Positions 18,947-29,009 are shown, numbered from the stretch's first letter. The stretch is 64,000 bases of DNA from Moritella sp. F3 (GCF_015082335.1 NZ_BLRL01000002.1:410569-474568); one strand, 5' to 3'. A program made the numbers and translations. The notes: a model not told the origin generated them from the letters alone.

Positions 18947-21900
18947 ATGTTAAAAAAATTAAAGACATCTACCACCATACAACTGATTTTTACCGTGTCT
19001 ATCGTGCTATCTGCGATCACTGTCTATTCAATTTACAGTTACCAACATCAGAAAGAACGTTTAGCGATTCAAAATTTATCGCACATTTATGTCAACCTCA
19101 TTGAGAGTACGATCAATCAAGCGTTATCAGCGACATTTCCATTAGCAGCCCTCGTCAAAAAACAACCACTTAATGAAGAACAATTCAGGCAATTTGCCAC
19201 TGAAATGCTGCCCTTCTACCCAAATGTAACCGCGCTACAGCTAGCACCAAATGGTATTATCACCTATGTCGCACCATTAGCCGGTAACGAAAAAGCGCTT
19301 GGACATAACTTACTCACCGCCCCGAATAGAAATAAAGAATCTGTCGCCACCAAAAATAGCGGTAAATTAACCTTAGCTGGCCCTTTTGATTTAGTGCAAG
19401 GTGGTTATGGCGCAGTTGGACGCTTACCAATATATTTAGACCGTCCAAACGGTGAAACATATTTTTGGGGCTTCGCCACAGTATTACTGCGCTTTCCTCA
19501 AGTGCTTGCACCTGTAAAACTGTCTGCTTTAGTCGATACAGGATTATCCTATGAATTATCTCGTATTCACCCCGACACCGGAAAAAAACAAGCTTTAGCG
19601 ACGTCACCGACATTATTATCAACAGATCCGATTATCAATAAGATCAATATTGCCAACGTAACTTGGATGTTAAAGGTATCTCACACCAAAGCTTGTGCAC
19701 ACTATATTTCGATTTTATTTATGTCGCTGATGGGAGGCGTATTTACCCTATTAGTCACCTTTTCTGCGATCTCAATATTACAGATAAGAGACGATAAAGC
19801 AGGACTTAAAAGCATTGTCACAGCACGAACCAAAGAATTAGACGATAATTTAAAACGCTTAAATTTAGCGTTAACATCCGCTGGGCAAATATGGTTTGAG
19901 CTAAACGTACAAAGTGGTGACATTTCATTTGGTGGTCAAACCGGAAACATGGCGGGTTACGCTCCCTCCGATATAAAAACAACACTCACCTACTGGTTAA
20001 AAAACATTCATCCCGATGACCTTAAATCCGTTGTCAATAAATATCAGCAATCCTTAGGCAACGGTGTCTCATTTAAACTTGAATATCGACGAAAAGGGAC
20101 AGATGGGGATTGGTTATGGATCCAAACAACCTGTGAGTTTATCGCATGGGATGAGCAAGATAGACCTCTCTGGTGTACAGGCGTACACACCGATATATCG
20201 CAACGTAAAAAAATAGAATTACATGACAATGCACGTAGCGCGGTGTTAGAGAAGTTATTAAAAGGCGACCCATTAAATATAATTTTAGAGCATATCGTTA
20301 ACTTTATTGAACAAGAACAAACCGGCACACTGTGCTCTGTACTATTGGCAAACCCCCAAGGTACCCAGCTTAATTGTGGGTTTTCATCCTCAACAATTCC
20401 TGATTTTTACAATGACGCTATTGATGGTATCGAGATCGGAGGTGGCGTCGGCAGTTGCGGTACAGCCGCATTCACAAAACAAAGAGTTATTGTTGAGAAT
20501 ACCCAAACGCATCCATACTGGGCGCCCTTTAAAGCGCTAGCTGCCAAAGCCCAATTAGCCTCTTGCTGGTCTGAACCTATCATAGGATCTAATAATCAAC
20601 TACTAGGCACCTTTGCAATTTACCATCATCAACCGAGCACACCTACGGCGAGGGATTTCAAGTTACTCGAATTCGCCGTTCAACTCAGTGTAATCGCAAT
20701 TGAACGTAATTTGTCAGATGAAAAAATTAAGCTGTCTTCCCGTGTATTTAGCGAGACCAATGAAGGGTTGATGATCACCGATGCGACCGGGAAAATCATT
20801 GATATTAATCCCGCTTTCACTCGCGTCACCGGTTACAGTCTTGACGAAGTATCAGGCCAAACGCCGAGTATCCTTTCGTCCAACAAACAAAGCCCTTCTT
20901 TTTTTACTGAAATGTGGCAAAGCCTCCTTAAGCAGGGATACTGGCATGGCGAAGTATGGAATAAAAAGAAAAACGGTGAGCTCTTTGCTGCTCGACTTTC
21001 TATTTCCTCTCTCAGCAATGATGATGGTAGTGGGACGTTTCATTATGTCGGCTTATTCGCTGATATTACCCAGGCTAAACAGCAACAGAAAAAACTCGAA
21101 TTAATGGCACACTATGACATGCTCACCGAATTACCCAACCGCTCATTGCTTGCAGAGCGTTTCAAATTAGGTATTCGCCATAGTCAGCAAACCGATACCA
21201 TGCTTGGTGTGTGTTTTCTAGACTTGGACAACTTCAAGCCAGTCAATGATAGTTATGGCCATGAGGTGGGAGACCAATTACTGATTGCGGTAGCACAACG
21301 CCTCAACGCGAATATCAGAGATGAAGATACCGCCTCACGCCAAGGTGGCGATGAGTTTGTGCTGTTATTAGGTGAGATTGAATCACTGCAGCATTGCCAG
21401 CAACTATTAACCCGGATTAATCATTGCCTTGCTCAACCTTATCTTATTGCCGGGCATGTTTTTAATATCAGTGTTTCGATTGGGGTTACGCTATATCCTG
21501 AAAATGATGCTGATTTAGATACCTTATTACGTCACGCAGATTATTCGATGTACCAAGCAAAATTAGCTGGTAAAAATCGTTTCCATTTATTTAATCCTGA
21601 ACAAGACAAACAAAAAACACAAAAAAACCAGCAGCTTGATGAAATACAACAAGCCTTATTAAATAACGAGTTTGCGTTATATTACCAACCAAAAATAAAC
21701 ATGAAAACCGGTGAGGTATATGGCGCAGAGGCCTTGATCCGTTGGCTGCACCCAGAAGATGGTTTGATCCCACCGTTGGATTTCTTACCGATTATCGAGG
21801 GCTCAGCGTTAGAAATTCAAATAGGTGATTGGGTAATTAACCAAGCACTGAAACAAACAGTTGAATGGCAACAACAAGGGATCTTTCTTGAAGTGAGTGT

Positions 21901-22456
21901 CAATATCGCTTGTTATCACTTGATCTCACCTGCATTTTTAACTCAGCTGGAAAATGCATTAGCAAACTACCCCCATTTCAATGCCAAATATTTACAATTA
22001 GAAATATTAGAAAGTGGCGCGCTGACCGACCTCAATACCATCCGCGGTATTCTCGATACTTGTCGGAATGTGCTAGGGGTGAATATCGCCCTCGATGATT
22101 TTGGTACGGGCTATTCGTCACTTACCCATCTCAAGGATTTACCGGCAAATACCATCAAAATAGATCAGAGTTTTGTGAAGAATATGCTCGATGAACCTGA
22201 CGATTATGCCATTATCAGTGGTGTGCTTGCGCTAGCAAATTCCTTTAATCGAGAAGTCATTGCCGAAGGTGTTGAAACCACAGAGCACGGTTTAATGCTG
22301 CTCGAAATGGGCTGTTATGCAGCTCAGGGTTATGGCATTGCACGGCCGATGCCAGCGGCAAAGATCTTAGCTTGGTTACGCAGCTATACTCCCAATCAGC
22401 AATGGCTAAACAGTAGTAATAATAATGTGTCGACCACCGTATTAACGCATGCATAA
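18947..22456 (+). CDS. CHASE-PAS-GAF-PAS-GGDEF-EAL cyclic-di-GMP protein
   Basis: A membrane-bound sensor of about 1169 residues. Order: N-terminal helix (IQLIFTVSIVLSAITVYSIY), periplasmic CHASE domain (about 40-240, with FATEMLPFYPNVTALQLAPNG and TLAGPFDLVQGGYG), second helix (about 252-278), PAS, GAF (GGGVGSCGTAAF), a second PAS (EGLMITDATGKIIDINPAF), GGDEF and EAL. Both catalytic motifs look intact: GGDEF in ASRQGGDEFVLLL, and EAL in YGAEALIRW with DDFGTGYSSL. It could therefore make and break cyclic-di-GMP. I prefer the ATG at 18947 with GAAG upstream over a TTG four codons earlier. Confidence 0.94.
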   Translation: MLKKLKTSTTIQLIFTVSIVLSAITVYSIYSYQHQKERLAIQNLSHIYVNLIESTINQALSATFPLAALVKKQPLNEEQFRQFATEMLPFYPNVTALQLAPNGIITYVAPLAGNEKALGHNLLTAPNRNKESVATKNSGKLTLAGPFDLVQGGYGAVGRLPIYLDRPNGETYFWGFATVLLRFPQVLAPVKLSALVDTGLSYELSRIHPDTGKKQALATSPTLLSTDPIINKINIANVTWMLKVSHTKACAHYISILFMSLMGGVFTLLVTFSAISILQIRDDKAGLKSIVTARTKELDDNLKRLNLALTSAGQIWFELNVQSGDISFGGQTGNMAGYAPSDIKTTLTYWLKNIHPDDLKSVVNKYQQSLGNGVSFKLEYRRKGTDGDWLWIQTTCEFIAWDEQDRPLWCTGVHTDISQRKKIELHDNARSAVLEKLLKGDPLNIILEHIVNFIEQEQTGTLCSVLLANPQGTQLNCGFSSSTIPDFYNDAIDGIEIGGGVGSCGTAAFTKQRVIVENTQTHPYWAPFKALAAKAQLASCWSEPIIGSNNQLLGTFAIYHHQPSTPTARDFKLLEFAVQLSVIAIERNLSDEKIKLSSRVFSETNEGLMITDATGKIIDINPAFTRVTGYSLDEVSGQTPSILSSNKQSPSFFTEMWQSLLKQGYWHGEVWNKKKNGELFAARLSISSLSNDDGSGTFHYVGLFADITQAKQQQKKLELMAHYDMLTELPNRSLLAERFKLGIRHSQQTDTMLGVCFLDLDNFKPVNDSYGHEVGDQLLIAVAQRLNANIRDEDTASRQGGDEFVLLLGEIESLQHCQQLLTRINHCLAQPYLIAGHVFNISVSIGVTLYPENDADLDTLLRHADYSMYQAKLAGKNRFHLFNPEQDKQKTQKNQQLDEIQQALLNNEFALYYQPKINMKTGEVYGAEALIRWLHPEDGLIPPLDFLPIIEGSALEIQIGDWVINQALKQTVEWQQQGIFLEVSVNIACYHLISPAFLTQLENALANYPHFNAKYLQLEILESGALTDLNTIRGILDTCRNVLGVNIALDDFGTGYSSLTHLKDLPANTIKIDQSFVKNMLDEPDDYAIISGVLALANSFNREVIAEGVETTEHGLMLLEMGCYAAQGYGIARPMPAAKILAWLRSYTPNQQWLNSSNNNVSTTVLTHA

Positions 22457-22597
22457 GCGTTTTGTACGCTTGTCAGAGCTTGATTGCATAATCTGAACCT
22501 ACTACAGCAGAAATCATTAAATTTATACTGAATAAGCTCAGTAATAAAAATAATTTTGCTGTAGTATATTTGGGTCTTTCTTATATGAGCGCTTTCA

Positions 22598-22900
22598 ATG
22601 TCAAATACCTGTCAAAATCAGTCAACTGCTAACATTTCTATCGCACAATTAACACAATCACTCGATGCCATGCACATTGCCCAATTAACGTCATTTGCTT
22701 ATGGCTTACCACCACTGTACTTTTGCCGTGAATATTTAGAACAAGACGAGCAGACCGCGATTGGTCATTGCCTACAACGCTTAGAAAATGGCATGAATGA
22801 GCAAGCATTCACATTAGACAAACTAACCGTATTATTAGCCGAAAAAGATTACTACGACGACTATGAAGCACGTCTACGTTTAGGGCCAGAATTAACATAA
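22598..22900 (+). CDS. Small uncharacterised protein (100 aa)
   Basis: I do not recognise this gene. The 100-residue product is soluble and acidic with no signal peptide or membrane helix. It contains LTSFAYGLPPLYFCREYL and ends in DDYEARLRLGPELT. It stands alone, on the same strand as the GGDEF-EAL gene, 141 bases after it, and is followed by a hairpin. Codon use and the clean start suggest a real, probably lineage-conserved gene. Confidence 0.7.
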   Translation: MSNTCQNQSTANISIAQLTQSLDAMHIAQLTSFAYGLPPLYFCREYLEQDEQTAIGHCLQRLENGMNEQAFTLDKLTVLLAEKDYYDDYEARLRLGPELT

Positions 22901-22917
22901 TTTAACCCCTATATTAT

Positions 22918-22958
22918 TAAGCTTTGTTGGGATTATCTACTGACCTCAACATAGCTTA
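22918..22958 (+). terminator. Hairpin after the 100-residue gene
   Basis: A 12-bp stem with one mismatch, TAAGCTTTGTTG (22918-22929) and CAACATAGCTTA (22947-22958), begins 18 bases after the stop. It is followed by AT-rich sequence but not a strong T run. Confidence 0.5.
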
Positions 22959-23084
22959 ATTTATTCCACTCCAGCAGTTTCATACAGCACAGATAATCTA
23001 TCTCATCACTACGGCTCTCATTGGGCACATTAGTCGATTATGAATATACTCATTAAGCCGACAGTAAATATTGAGATTCTAGCA

Positions 23085-23843
23085 ATGAACAAAATGTACA
23101 TAGCGCCTGTGATTTTAATGTCAGCCCCTCTTTTAATCACAACCCCTTGTTTAGCTCAATCCGATGCAGATAGCAGTAAGGAGAAAAATACCTTTAGTGG
23201 CGACGCCGAATTAGGCGTAACAATCACCACAGGTAATACCGAGACAACCTCAGTAAAAGCACGTTTAGATATTGATCATAACTGGAGAAACTGGGAGAAC
23301 CAGTATTTAATTGAAACGTTATACAAAAAAGACACAGGTGAAGTAACTGGTAAACGTTATCTTAGCCGAGTACAGGGCAACTATCAGTTATCAGCGGTTA
23401 ATTATATCTTTGTCACCGCCAACCATGAAGCAGACCCCTTCACCGGTTTCACCTCCACTTCAACGATCTCTTCTGGTTACGGTCATAAATTTATTAATAA
23501 TGATAAAACCGAGTTTAGTATTGAAGCAGGTCCCGCTTATAAATTTAGACGTTTAGACGACGAAAGTGCCGCTGAAGCAGGTTACGATACTGACAATACA
23601 TGGTTAGCTTATGGGGTGATGAACTACGAGAGAAAAATATCGACAAGTTCTAAGTTCAAGCAGATGCTCATCGCCGAATATGGTGACGTCTTTGAAGCAC
23701 GTTCGGAAACATCCATCACTGCCAGCATTATTGACGCATTAGCCATGAAATTTTCAGTCATTGTACGTTACAACAACACCCCACTGGATAATAAAGAAAG
23801 CACCGATACAGAAACGAACATGACCTTATTATACACTTTCTAG
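23085..23843 (+). CDS. DUF481/YdiY-like outer-membrane beta-barrel protein
   Basis: Member of the DUF481 (salt-induced outer-membrane protein) family. I start at 23085, where MNKMYIAPVILMSAPLLI forms a normal signal peptide ending near CLAQS; an earlier ATG at 23040 would put 15 extra residues before it. The mature part shows the family pattern GDAELGVTITTGNTETTS and alternating polar/hydrophobic strands ending with a Phe (TLLYTF), as expected for barrel insertion. Role unknown; relatives respond to salt or acid. Confidence 0.85.
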   Translation: MNKMYIAPVILMSAPLLITTPCLAQSDADSSKEKNTFSGDAELGVTITTGNTETTSVKARLDIDHNWRNWENQYLIETLYKKDTGEVTGKRYLSRVQGNYQLSAVNYIFVTANHEADPFTGFTSTSTISSGYGHKFINNDKTEFSIEAGPAYKFRRLDDESAAEAGYDTDNTWLAYGVMNYERKISTSSKFKQMLIAEYGDVFEARSETSITASIIDALAMKFSVIVRYNNTPLDNKESTDTETNMTLLYTF

Positions 23844-23954
23844 ATAGCGCTTATTTTAGGATTTGAGGCTAGTCTAGTTGGTGACATTGGGAAGAAATTA
23901 AAAATAGAATCTCATATCTAAATGAATCAGCCGAGCAACATAAAGGCATTGCGT

Positions 23955-23990
23955 GTCCTCACCTCACCTAAATCAACGGTGAGGAGAGGT
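23955..23990. terminator. Bidirectional hairpin between convergent genes
   Basis: CCTCACC (23962-23968) and GGTGAGG (23978-23984) form a 7-bp stem with flanking partial pairing. It lies between the DUF481 gene and the 5'-nucleotidase gene, which converge. Confidence 0.5.
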
Positions 23991-24007
23991 AAAGAAAACT
24001 AATCGTA

Positions 24008-25912
24008 TTAATTTAACGCTTTAGCAATCACCATATCACGCTGAATACGTATTTTTTCAGCGTCTGTCGTCGCAATTTTCAACTCATTTTCTAACTGCGT
24101 AAGATAAACGTTTAACTCCGATTTGCTTGTAAACAGCTGGCCTTTAACGTTAATCGACGCCACGTTGGTATAACGACCGTCTTTACTGGCTGGTACATCA
24201 ATTTCACCACGGTTAACCAAGGCTTTTACTACGTTGCGCTCTTTGTCGTAACCTTCCAAACCAGTGAGCATCCAACGGTTCATCAGCTTACCTTGGTATT
24301 TACCGTTTTTCACTTCGTTTAAATAACGGATCGTGAAGTTTCGGATCGTACCTTGCTCTTCACCAAACACTGCTTTGGTATCAAATAATACAGGGAAGCT
24401 TTGGCCTTCAAGTACCCCACCTACTTTCGTTAAATGCCCCATACGGTAACTGTTCATGCCCAAACGAATTAGCGTGTTGTCGGTGATCACTTTACCATCT
24501 GCAAATTGCAGGTCAGTAATACGCTCACCTGCAGGTTTGGTTAAATCAATGCTGTAAGTAACGCCACCAAAAAAGTCGTTAGTTGAGTATTTAGATGAAC
24601 GACGCTCAAGGTTGAAGCTGTACGTCACGTCTCCTGCTTGCACGCTATTAAAGTAACCCGCTGACCATTCCATGTAGGTGCTCAGATCTTTACCCGTCAT
24701 TTCATAAACCGTAATTTCACCACCCGCGTATTGGTAGTTATAGGCGATGTCTTTGGCTTTAATTTCCCCGACATCCAGCTCAGCCAAATCATTGTCAATT
24801 TGCAATGCAACCACGTTAGCTAATGGCGCGTAATACATACTCGCCTCCTGGAACAAGGCACTGATACCAGTATCTTGAATATGAACTTGCGGAATACCTC
24901 TAATTTCATTTTCAGGGACTAAATCGACACCGGATAATTCGGCGACCACACGATTAGCATTTTCACGTAAACGTTTATGGTAAGGCGCGTACAAGGACTC
25001 CATTTTATCATCCGACTCCACACCTTTTATTTTATAGGTGAAGCTGTCTTTGTTGACTAGGGTAAACTGGCCATCTTTTTCTGCAAACTGTAGATCAATA
25101 CGAGAAAGCGCACGGCCGTATTTATCCGGTTCTGTAATGATCACGCCATTCACGGTCGCTTTATCAATAAGCGTATGCATATGGCCAGCCACAATCGCGT
25201 CTATTTCAGGGTTCTCATTGGCAATATCACGCACACCTGTGGCGGCAATATTGTTCTCGTTATCAAGCCCCATATGAGCTACAAGAATAATTGCATCCAC
25301 TTTACCATCAAGTTGTTTAATTACTTTTTTCACTTCCAATGATGGATTGCTAAATGTTATGCCCTCAAGGCGGTCGGTTCCCGCGGTAAATACTTCGACC
25401 ATTGGCGTATCCATACCGATCACACCAATTTTAATACCTGATTTTTCAATGATTTTATATGCTGGCAAGAACGGGTTACCATCTTCACGTTTGATGTTGC
25501 CGCTAAGTGACGTACCTTCAAATTGGCTCAGTGAACGATTAAGTACATCTAATCCAAAATCAAACTCGTGATTACCCAGCACCCAAATATCGTAATTCAT
25601 TTCATTGAACCCCAACATCATCGGATCAATGGGCTCGTCTTTAAACGTTTCTACAAAGTTACCTTGAATAGTGTCGCCCGCATCAACCAAAATGACGTTA
25701 TCTTGCTCGTCACGGATGGTTTTTACTTTGGTGGCAATCTGGCTTAGGCTACCCACCATATTCAGTTTATCGCTCGCGTAATCCCAAGGCATGAAATGAC
25801 CATGAATATCAGATGTACCGAGGATGGTGACATCTACCATGTCACCATCTGCAGCCATCGCAGTGCCCGTTAATGAAAGTAGAATTGCTGTTACTAATAT
25901 ATGTTTTTTCAT
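24008..25912 (-). CDS. Periplasmic 5'-nucleotidase / 2',3'-cyclic phosphodiesterase family enzyme
   Basis: 634 residues from the ATG at 25912, which opens a signal peptide (KHILVTAILLSLTGTAMAAD). A longer start at 25972 would hide the signal. The N-terminal metallophosphatase domain has all metal motifs: TSDIHGH, DAGDTIQGN, GNHEFD, AHMG and GHMHT. The C-terminal 5_nucleotid_C domain follows (about 370-560). The family includes UshA, CpdB and NadN, which salvage extracellular nucleotides; the sequence does not decide which substrate is used. A stretch rich in charged residues ends the protein. Confidence 0.88.
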   Translation of the reverse strand: MKKHILVTAILLSLTGTAMAADGDMVDVTILGTSDIHGHFMPWDYASDKLNMVGSLSQIATKVKTIRDEQDNVILVDAGDTIQGNFVETFKDEPIDPMMLGFNEMNYDIWVLGNHEFDFGLDVLNRSLSQFEGTSLSGNIKREDGNPFLPAYKIIEKSGIKIGVIGMDTPMVEVFTAGTDRLEGITFSNPSLEVKKVIKQLDGKVDAIILVAHMGLDNENNIAATGVRDIANENPEIDAIVAGHMHTLIDKATVNGVIITEPDKYGRALSRIDLQFAEKDGQFTLVNKDSFTYKIKGVESDDKMESLYAPYHKRLRENANRVVAELSGVDLVPENEIRGIPQVHIQDTGISALFQEASMYYAPLANVVALQIDNDLAELDVGEIKAKDIAYNYQYAGGEITVYEMTGKDLSTYMEWSAGYFNSVQAGDVTYSFNLERRSSKYSTNDFFGGVTYSIDLTKPAGERITDLQFADGKVITDNTLIRLGMNSYRMGHLTKVGGVLEGQSFPVLFDTKAVFGEEQGTIRNFTIRYLNEVKNGKYQGKLMNRWMLTGLEGYDKERNVVKALVNRGEIDVPASKDGRYTNVASINVKGQLFTSKSELNVYLTQLENELKIATTDAEKIRIQRDMVIAKALN

Positions 25913-26229
25913 TATTGAATCTATCGACAGAGAAGAAAGGGCTAGCATAAACAGATACCACTTTAGTATCAATAATAATGTTTATAATATCCCGCGCTAT
26001 TTAAATATATAGATATAGCACGCATATAATCTAATCATCTCGCTGTTAACTCAACATATTTAACTATTTTAGCTAAAGCAAAACGGCTGAGTTGCACGTG
26101 AGCGTGACACTGAGGTGCCGCATTTTTATTATTTTTGATATTCACATTCACGCCACTAAACAGAGAAACTCGAAATGCGTATATAAAAGCAGAGCACAAA
26201 CGGGTAGGATGCACCCCATATTATTTAAA
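25913..26229. other. Divergent promoter region of nucleotidase and hflX genes
   Basis: About 317 AT-rich bases between two divergent starts. It contains an open frame (26092-26229) continuous with hflX that I do not count as coding. No defensible boxes seen. Confidence 0.5.
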
Positions 26230-27585
26230 ATGAGTACCTACATGTCGATCGCAACAACAGAACACTCCGTTAGCCGCGCCTTATTAATCGCTATTCGCAC
26301 CCCTTGTGTTAGCCAGCAAGAAGTAGACGAATCATTATCTGAATTAGGCCGCTTAGTTAGCACCCTTGGTTTCTCTGTAGTTGGCGCTAAAACCCAACGC
26401 CAAAGATCGACTAAACAGTTGTCTGTATTAGGCTCGGGTAAACTAGAAGAATTAGCCACATTAACAGGTGAAAGCACATTTTATGAAAATGAAGTGCAGA
26501 TTGAACTAGACCAGGACGAGTTAAACCAATTATTAGCAACAACAGATGTTAAATGCCAAGCCAACGTTGTGGTATTCGATTGCGAACTAAGCCCGAATCA
26601 ATTAAGTAATGTTGAAGAGGCACTCGGCGTAGAAGTTTACGATCGTACCCGCGTTATTATCGAAATTTTTAGTAAACACGCACGTACCCGTACTGCGAAG
26701 CTGCAAGTAGAGATCGCGCGACTTAACTACTTAACACCGCGATTACGTGATGAAAGCAGTGGCGATCGTGAACGCCAAAAAGGCCGTTCAATCAGTGAAA
26801 CGGTGTTTGAGATTAGTCGTCGCCGTGTTCGTAATCAAATAGCAGAGCTAAGACGTGAGCTAGTCAAGCTACAACGTGAAATGGACGGCCGCAGCAGTAG
26901 TCGTGTTGAACAGCTCACCGTGGCACTTGTTGGTTATACCAATGCTGGTAAATCATCATTAATGCGCGCTTTAACAGATACCGAAGTATTGGTTGAAGAC
27001 AAACTATTTGCGACGCTAGATACTACGGTACGTACGCTACAGCCGCCGACACAACCGCGTATTTTAATCTCGGATACCGTTGGTTTTATCCAAAAACTAC
27101 CGCATGATTTAGTCGCATCGTTTCATTCTACTTTGGAAGAAGCTAAAAGTGCCGACTTATTACTTTACGTCGTTGATGCCTCGGACGAAAATTTTACTTC
27201 GCAGCTAGCCATTGTCGACCATGTATTAGATCAGTTAGATATCGATTTAGACAACAAGGTATTATTGTTAAACAAGGTTGATCGTTTAACTGAAGAACAA
27301 CAGTTAGACCTGCTAGAACGTTACCCTGATGCATTACAAATCAGTGCACATGATAAAGCCGATGTTGCATTCGTACATAAAGAAATTCAAAACTTACTTG
27401 AAAAGAAAATGTGCGCAGCGTGTTTTGATATCCCTTACACTGCCAGCGGCGTGATGGGTGAGATCCACAGTAAAATGCAGGTTATTGAAGAGGAATATCA
27501 CGAGACTGGTATTCGTATTACCATGAAAGCGAGTCCTGTTGCCTTAGAGCGTTTGCATAAAATGCTGCAGCTCACTACGTTTTAA
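26230..27585 (+). CDS. hflX: HflX-like ribosome-associated GTPase, divergent G-rich linker
   Basis: About 451 residues. N-terminal HflX domain (VSTLGFSVVGAKTQRQR, GSGKLEEL, VVVFDCELSPNQLSNVEEAL, YDRTRVIIEIFSKHARTRTAKLQVEIARL) and a GTPase domain with G1 GYTNAGKSS, G2 FATLDTTVRTL, G3 DTVGFI and G4 NKVD. The glycine-rich GPGE segment that normally follows ERQKG in HflX is missing: here the chain runs RQKGRSISETVFEISRRR. This suggests a paralogue with an altered linker. It is not next to hfq. The start is uncertain: ATGs at 26230 and 26242 are the likely ones, and the frame extends to 26092 with an unlikely basic N-terminus. Confidence 0.88.
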   Translation: MSTYMSIATTEHSVSRALLIAIRTPCVSQQEVDESLSELGRLVSTLGFSVVGAKTQRQRSTKQLSVLGSGKLEELATLTGESTFYENEVQIELDQDELNQLLATTDVKCQANVVVFDCELSPNQLSNVEEALGVEVYDRTRVIIEIFSKHARTRTAKLQVEIARLNYLTPRLRDESSGDRERQKGRSISETVFEISRRRVRNQIAELRRELVKLQREMDGRSSSRVEQLTVALVGYTNAGKSSLMRALTDTEVLVEDKLFATLDTTVRTLQPPTQPRILISDTVGFIQKLPHDLVASFHSTLEEAKSADLLLYVVDASDENFTSQLAIVDHVLDQLDIDLDNKVLLLNKVDRLTEEQQLDLLERYPDALQISAHDKADVAFVHKEIQNLLEKKMCAACFDIPYTASGVMGEIHSKMQVIEEEYHETGIRITMKASPVALERLHKMLQLTTF

Positions 27586-27639
27586 TTAGCCGTTACACTG
27601 CTCGACTAAAAAGTACGACGAATAAAAAGTACTTATAAA

Positions 27640-27680
27640 ATAGCGCGGCACACCGACAATAGCATCGGCGTGCACGCGCA
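27640..27680. terminator. Hairpin between hflX and marC
   Basis: GCACACCGA (27648-27656) and TCGGCGTGC (27665-27673) pair over 9 bp with one mismatch, between the two convergent genes. Confidence 0.5.
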
Positions 27681-27705
27681 AATCAACCATACCCATGTCG
27701 GTATA

Positions 27706-28323
27706 TCAGCTTAGCGAACCGATAACGGCGGTGACGCCACCAATCAACATTTGCACACCAATAACAGCCAAGATGAGTCCCATTAAGCGGGTAACAATAC
27801 TCAAGCCACTCTCACCGATTGCCGAAATAATCTTCGACGAAAAAATAAAACAAAAGAACGTAATAAGGCATAACACCGCAAAGGCGACGACGGTGATAAT
27901 AATTTCACCCCATCCACCCGCCGATGAATAATTCATGGCTGTCGCTATTGTGCCTGGGCCTGCAAGCAGCGGCACGGCTAACGGGGATACCGCAATATCT
28001 GAATCATTAGTTTCTTCTGCAGTATGCAGCTTAGAACTTTTACCTTGCAACATGTGATAACCAACAAGGAATACCAAAATACCTCCCGTTATCCGTAATG
28101 CAGGCAGCGTGATCCCAAATAGGTGGAAGATTGATTTACCTAAAATTGAAAACAAAACAATAATCACAAAGGTGATAGTAAGCGATTTAACCGCAATTTT
28201 AACTTGTTCAGACTTCCTCATCGCCCCTGTTAGTCCAGCAAAAACAGTGGTATTTGCAATCGGATTCATAATCGCAAAAAAGGCCATAAAAACAGTCAAC
28301 GCATGTTCTAGTAATAGACTCAT
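27706..28323 (-). CDS. MarC-family integral membrane protein
   Basis: 205 residues with six membrane helices and the family's paired sequences: FAIMNPIANTTVFAGL near the N-terminus and PLAVPLLAGPGTIATAM in the second half. MarC proteins (UPF0056) are inner-membrane proteins of unknown substrate; an old link with multidrug resistance was withdrawn. It stands alone and converges with hflX. Confidence 0.93.
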   Translation of the reverse strand: MSLLLEHALTVFMAFFAIMNPIANTTVFAGLTGAMRKSEQVKIAVKSLTITFVIIVLFSILGKSIFHLFGITLPALRITGGILVFLVGYHMLQGKSSKLHTAEETNDSDIAVSPLAVPLLAGPGTIATAMNYSSAGGWGEIIITVVAFAVLCLITFFCFIFSSKIISAIGESGLSIVTRLMGLILAVIGVQMLIGGVTAVIGSLS

Positions 28324-28440
28324 TTATCTTATTCCTTAGTTAGTTAACGATTAAAATCGTACTCATTTCACTATAACAGAACTCACCAGCCCACCATAAA
28401 GAATATAGTTGTTAGATAACCGTGCTGAAATAACTTTCTG

Positions 28441-28523
28441 GAATAAGTGTTTGGGAATAAGTGTTTTGAAGTAAGTGTTTTGAAGTAAGTGTTTTGAAGT
28501 AAGTGTTTTGAAGTAAGTGTTCT
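28441..28523. repeat. Six tandem copies of a 14-bp unit
   Basis: Unit GAAGTAAGTGTTTT. Copies begin at 28441, 28455, 28468, 28482, 28496 and 28510. Three are identical, the last has one change and the first two are slightly degenerate (one is 13 bp). The array lies 86 bases before the first phasin gene and is absent from the upstream region of its paralogue. It may vary in copy number and tune the phasin promoter. Confidence 0.9.
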
Positions 28524-28608
28524 GGAATTATATTTCTAAATAAAACCAATATGATGACCTCAGCTAGAACAAACCTCAAGCAACATAATTTAACTAGGAG
28601 TGATTATA

Positions 28609-28977
28609 ATGACTAACTTACTAAATCAAGTAAAAACTATCGGCAACGTCGCAAAAGACACAGCAAAAACATCGATCACTGCTGGTTTTGGTGTTTATGG
28701 CACTATAATTGATGGTGTATCAAAATCATCAGATAAAGCAACGCAACTTTTTGAATCTTTGGTTGAACGCGGCACGCAAGTTGAGCCAAAACTAAAAGAA
28801 AAAGCATCTGATCTTTTTGCTAAAAAAATCACATTAGACTCAATTGAAACGAAAGCGCAAAGCATCACAGGTCGCTTTACTGGTGTTCAAGGTCGAAAAT
28901 TGAATGAAGTAGATGCTAAAATTGACCAACTGACTGCAATGATCAGCGAACTAAAAGCTGAACCAGCAAAAGTATAA
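28609..28977 (+). CDS. Phasin-like granule-associated protein, copy 1
   Basis: 122 residues, alpha-helical, Lys/Ala-rich, without membrane helices or signal peptide. Sequence such as KDTAKTSITAGFGVYGTI and a C-terminal coiled coil (EVDAKIDQLTAMISELKAEP) fits phasins or related polyhydroxyalkanoate-granule proteins. AGGAG precedes the ATG at 28609. A paralogue lies at 34815-35222; the leader (TTTCTAAATAAAACCAATATGA, then AACTAGGAGTGATTAT) and terminator are shared, so the whole unit was duplicated. No PHA synthase is in view, so a phasin role is inferred from composition. Confidence 0.7.
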   Translation: MTNLLNQVKTIGNVAKDTAKTSITAGFGVYGTIIDGVSKSSDKATQLFESLVERGTQVEPKLKEKASDLFAKKITLDSIETKAQSITGRFTGVQGRKLNEVDAKIDQLTAMISELKAEPAKV

Positions 28978-29009
28978 TCATACAGACAGCTTAGCGCTTC
29001 ATTGTTATT

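Noticed and set aside
26092..26229. N-terminal extension of HflX by 46 residues
   Set aside because: The added sequence (HVSVTLRCRIFIIFDIHI and following) is unlike HflX N-termini and lacks a ribosome site.
28441..28523. CRISPR array
   Set aside because: Units are contiguous 14-mers without spacers, so this is an ordinary tandem repeat.
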